Part shown: in pieces, positions 61,581 through 64,000 of the stretch
Layout: each line of letters opens with the position of its first letter
Numbering within the stretch: position 1 is the stretch's first letter
DNA from: JAENVU01 sp963801105
GTDB taxonomy: Bacteria; Actinomycetota; Acidimicrobiia; IMCC26256; JAENVU01
NCBI GenBank assembly: GCA_963801105.1
Contig: CAWDDH010000003.1
Location: 2,914,001 to 2,978,000 of the forward strand
DNA length: 64,000 nt
Direction: 5' to 3'
Notes under the pieces: model-generated
Database searches by the model: none
The model's input: the letters and a program-made list of their open reading frames with translations, nothing else
What the model was told of the DNA's origin: nothing
Program-made: the position numbers and the translations under genes

Positions 61581-62504
61581 TCAGGCGCGGAGCCAGTCGA
61601 CGTAGTGGGCGAGGCCGTCCGGGATGCTCACCGTCGGCGCCCAGCCGAGGACCTCACGGGCCGCAGATGCATCCGCACAGGAGATCTTGACGTCGCCCGG
61701 TCGCGGGTCGACGAAGACCGGGTCGGGGGTCACGCCGATGCGCTGCGCGAGACCGTCGAGCAACTCCAGGAGATTCGTGCCCGCGCCCGGCGCCACGTTG
61801 AACGCCCGCCCGCTCGCCGCATCGGCGGGGGCCGTCGCGGCGGCGAGGTTCGCGGCAACGACGTCGGTGACGTAGGTGAAGTCGCGACTCTGGGTCCCAT
61901 CGCCGTGGATCGTCGGCCGCTCCCCCGCCGTCAGCGCCGCCGCGAACAGGGGGATCACCGCGGCGTAGGCGGCGTCGGGCCGCTGGCGCGGCCCGTACAC
62001 ATTGAAGTACCGCAACACGACCGTCTCGAGGTCGTACAGCTCGGCGAAGATCCGGGTGTACCAGTCCCCGGTGAGCTTGGTGACCGCATACGGCGAACGA
62101 GGACGCAGCGGCGCCGACTCCGGGGTGGGCACCTGCTCGGCGCCGCCGTAGACACTGCTCGAGGATGCGAACACCACACGACGCACCCCCGCGTCGCGTC
62201 CGAGTGTCAAAACGTTGAGGGTGCCGTCGACGTTCGCGGCGTTCGAGGCACGCGGATCCGCAACGGACCGGGCGACGGCGCCGAGCGCCCCGAGATGGAA
62301 CACGACCTCGACGTCGGCGACGGCGCCCGCCACCACGGCCTCGTCGGCGACGGAGCCCTCGACGAGCTCCGCGGCCGGATTGAGGTTCTCGCGACGGCCG
62401 GTTGCGAAGTCGTCGAGCACCCGCACGTCCTCCCCTCGGATGACCAGCGCATCGACGAGGTGGGACCCGATGAAACCGGCGCCGCCGGTGACGAGTGCTC
62501 GCAT
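61581..62504 (-). CDS. NAD-dependent epimerase/dehydratase (UDP-glucose 4-epimerase-like)
   Basis: A 307-residue extended short-chain dehydrogenase: NAD-binding ALVTGGAGFIGSHLVDAL, catalytic Ser/Tyr/Lys in VVFASSSSVYGG and SPYAVTKLTGDWY, and the nucleotide-sugar region YFNVYGPRQRPDAAYAAVIP. Family members epimerise or dehydrate NDP-sugars for cell-surface glycans. ATG 62504; divergent from the PAS-GGDEF gene. Confidence 0.88.
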   Translation of the reverse strand: MRALVTGGAGFIGSHLVDALVIRGEDVRVLDDFATGRRENLNPAAELVEGSVADEAVVAGAVADVEVVFHLGALGAVARSVADPRASNAANVDGTLNVLTLGRDAGVRRVVFASSSSVYGGAEQVPTPESAPLRPRSPYAVTKLTGDWYTRIFAELYDLETVVLRYFNVYGPRQRPDAAYAAVIPLFAAALTAGERPTIHGDGTQSRDFTYVTDVVAANLAAATAPADAASGRAFNVAPGAGTNLLELLDGLAQRIGVTPDPVFVDPRPGDVKISCADASAAREVLGWAPTVSIPDGLAHYVDWLRA

Positions 62505-62598
62505 GGGGAGGGGACGCTACCGCGCCCGCCACGCGCTCAAGACCACCCAACCGGCGGCCGATAGCCCCGCTGAGGGAACCGAGAGGACACCGCCGAGG

Positions 62599-64000
62599 AT
62601 GATGGATCTCTACCCACGCGAGCTTCCGGGCCTGCTCCCGGATGCGGTGGTCGTGGTCGGATCCGATCTCGGCATCCAATGGGGGAATCCGGCCGCGGAG
62701 CGCATGTTCGGCGTGACGCTCGAGGACGTGCACGACCTCTCGGCACTGGATCTCATCCACCCCGATGATGCCGAGCTCGTGTTCCTCGCCGTCGGCACCG
62801 TGCAGGACAAGGTCGCGGGCACCCCGATCGAGATCCGGATCCGCGCCGCCGACGGTTGGCGACTCGTGGAGCTGACCGGCGCCCCGATCGGCAACGGTGC
62901 GATCGCGGCGTGCATCCGCGACCTGACCCAGCGACGCCGCTACGAGGTCGCGCACGGCGAAGAGGCGCGCTTCCGCTCCCTCGTGCACAACGCCGGCGCC
63001 GTGACCATGCTGCTCGACGGCGACGGCACCATTCAGTCCGTGTCCGCCGCGATCACCCGCCTGACCGGCCTGGACCAGGAGGTGATCCTCGGGCGCCCCT
63101 TCGAGGACCTCCTCGACCCGCCCGACCGCGTGCTGCTCCGAGCCGCGCAGGCGGATGCGCTCCCCGGCGTCACCACCTCGGCCACGGTCACCATGGGTCC
63201 GCCAGACGCTGAGCGCGTCCCGATGGAGTTCACGATCGTGAACCTTCTCGACGACCCCACCGTCGGCGGGTACGTCCTGTCCGGTCACGACGTCAGCGAG
63301 CGGGTCGCGGCCGAGGAGGCCGTCCGCACGACGCTGTCGCTGATCGAGGCCACCCTCGACTCGACGGCCGACGGGATTCTCGTCGTCAGCCGCGAGGGCC
63401 GCATCACCAACTTCAACCGCCGGTTCGCGGAGATGTGGCACGTCCCGGAGCAGCTACTCGACGCGCGGGACGACGATGCGGTGCTCCGTTCCGTGGTCAG
63501 CCAGCTCGAGGATCCCGACGCGTTCCTCCGCAAGGTCGAGGACCTCTACGCGGACCTCGACGCCGAGAGCTACGACATGATCGCCTTCACGGACGGCCGG
63601 GTGTTCGAGCGCTTCTCGCGGCCGCAGCGCGTCGACGGCGAGGTGGTCGGGCGGGTCTGGAGCTTCCGGGACCTGACCGAGCGCAAGCGGCTCGAGGACG
63701 AGCTCGTCTACCGCGCGTTCCACGACCAGCTCACCGGACTCGCGAACAAGGCCCGGTTCTGCGATCGGCTCCAGCACGCGGCCGAACGGTCCCAACGCAC
63801 CGCCGAGGGCTTCGCCGTGCTCTTCTGCGACCTCGACAACTTCAAGACCGTCAACGACTCCCTGGGCCATGCCGCCGGAGATCGGCTCCTCGTCGTCGCC
63901 GCCGAGATGCTCGCTCGCTGCCTGCGCGCCGGCGACACCCCGGCCCGCCTCGGCGGCGACGAGTTCGCGGTGTTGCTCGAGCACGTCAACGACAATGACA
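62599..64000 (+). CDS. PAS-PAS-PAS-GGDEF signalling protein (partial, runs off the window)
   Basis: At least 467 residues, still open at the window edge. Three PAS-type regions are seen at about residues 10-110 (LPDAVVVVGSDLGIQWGNPA), 120-230 (VTMLLDGDGTIQSVSAAITR) and 245-365 (DSTADGILVVSREGRITNF). The start of a diguanylate cyclase domain follows: YRAFHDQLTGLANKARFCDR, LFCDLDNFKTVNDSLGHAAG, and ARLGGDEFAVLLE with the intact GGDEF site. The RAGD just before it fits the inhibitory I-site (RxxD). It should make c-di-GMP under PAS control. Tandem ATG codons 62599/62602. An EAL domain may lie beyond the edge. Confidence 0.88.
   Translation, partial: MMDLYPRELPGLLPDAVVVVGSDLGIQWGNPAAERMFGVTLEDVHDLSALDLIHPDDAELVFLAVGTVQDKVAGTPIEIRIRAADGWRLVELTGAPIGNGAIAACIRDLTQRRRYEVAHGEEARFRSLVHNAGAVTMLLDGDGTIQSVSAAITRLTGLDQEVILGRPFEDLLDPPDRVLLRAAQADALPGVTTSATVTMGPPDAERVPMEFTIVNLLDDPTVGGYVLSGHDVSERVAAEEAVRTTLSLIEATLDSTADGILVVSREGRITNFNRRFAEMWHVPEQLLDARDDDAVLRSVVSQLEDPDAFLRKVEDLYADLDAESYDMIAFTDGRVFERFSRPQRVDGEVVGRVWSFRDLTERKRLEDELVYRAFHDQLTGLANKARFCDRLQHAAERSQRTAEGFAVLFCDLDNFKTVNDSLGHAAGDRLLVVAAEMLARCLRAGDTPARLGGDEFAVLLEHVNDND

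Overview
The window is GC-rich DNA (by eye about 70% G+C), tightly packed with genes that often overlap by 1-4 bases and use many GTG starts. The gene content points to a high-GC actinobacterium: a mycothiol synthase, several F420/flavin luciferase-like oxidoreductases, a homodimeric pyruvate dehydrogenase E1, an Eis-like acetyltransferase, a PPOX-fold protein and a DUF4097 protein. Together with the four-subunit 2-oxoacid:ferredoxin oxidoreductase and the acyl-CoA dehydrogenase/P450/thiolase genes, it would suit a free-living member of class Acidimicrobiia. The class is inference; the phylum is fairly safe. There is no rRNA operon, CRISPR array, intact insertion sequence or phage gene.

Layout. 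1-5.8 kb: end of a histidine operon (hisD with an apparent frameshift, then the start of the next gene, probably hisC), an Eis-like acetyltransferase and nth on the minus strand, and a divergent mshD-rlmN-membrane protein set. 5.8-12.8 kb: a luciferase-like oxidoreductase, an M2/M3-like metallopeptidase, a C69/secernin-type hydrolase, a YyaL/DUF255 protein and a ketosteroid-isomerase-like protein. 12.8-20.1 kb: a secreted subtilase with a C-terminal repeat array, a lipoprotein esterase and a 1,102-residue cyclase-ATPase regulator. 20.1-29 kb: an NTF2-like protein, tRNA-Val(CAC), a nitroreductase, aceE, a DUF4097/cyclase pair, tRNA-Val(GAC) and an orphan ABC permease. 29-38.9 kb: an acyl-CoA dehydrogenase, a J-domain protein, a GlcD-like oxidase coupled to a ThDP decarboxylase, a Rieske oxygenase, a coupled carbonic anhydrase/SsuD/amidotransferase set, a ferredoxin and a PPOX protein. 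38.9-41 kb: a lower-GC decayed tract holding a shattered GT39-type glycosyltransferase, directly against the 3' end of tRNA-Gly(GCC). 41-46.4 kb: two luciferase-like enzymes, an alpha/beta hydrolase, a FUSC-family membrane protein split by an apparent frameshift, and dut. 46.4-56.3 kb: a lipid and 2-oxoacid block (acyl-CoA synthetase, TetR with a clear operator, four-subunit 2-oxoacid:ferredoxin oxidoreductase, acyl-CoA dehydrogenase, P450, thiolase-like protein, crotonase). 56.3-61.4 kb: a sulfate assimilation locus (TauE-type exporter, Rrf2 regulator, cysQ, cysD, cysN, cysC). 61.5-64 kb: an NAD-dependent epimerase and a PAS-GGDEF signalling protein cut by the window end.

How the genes work together. 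The acyl-CoA synthetase, acyl-CoA dehydrogenases, crotonase, thiolase-like protein, P450 and 2-oxoacid:ferredoxin oxidoreductase look like degradation of fatty, branched or sterol-like acids, with acyl-CoA and reduced ferredoxin as products. CysD/CysN make APS, CysC makes PAPS, CysQ removes PAP, and the Rrf2 regulator probably senses sulfur status. The GlcD-like oxidase and ThDP decarboxylase share a 4-base overlap and could convert a 2-hydroxyacid to a 2-oxoacid and then to an aldehyde. Three observations concern sequence integrity: hisD, the FUSC gene and the GT39 pseudogene. The first two may be sequencing errors; the third is real decay.
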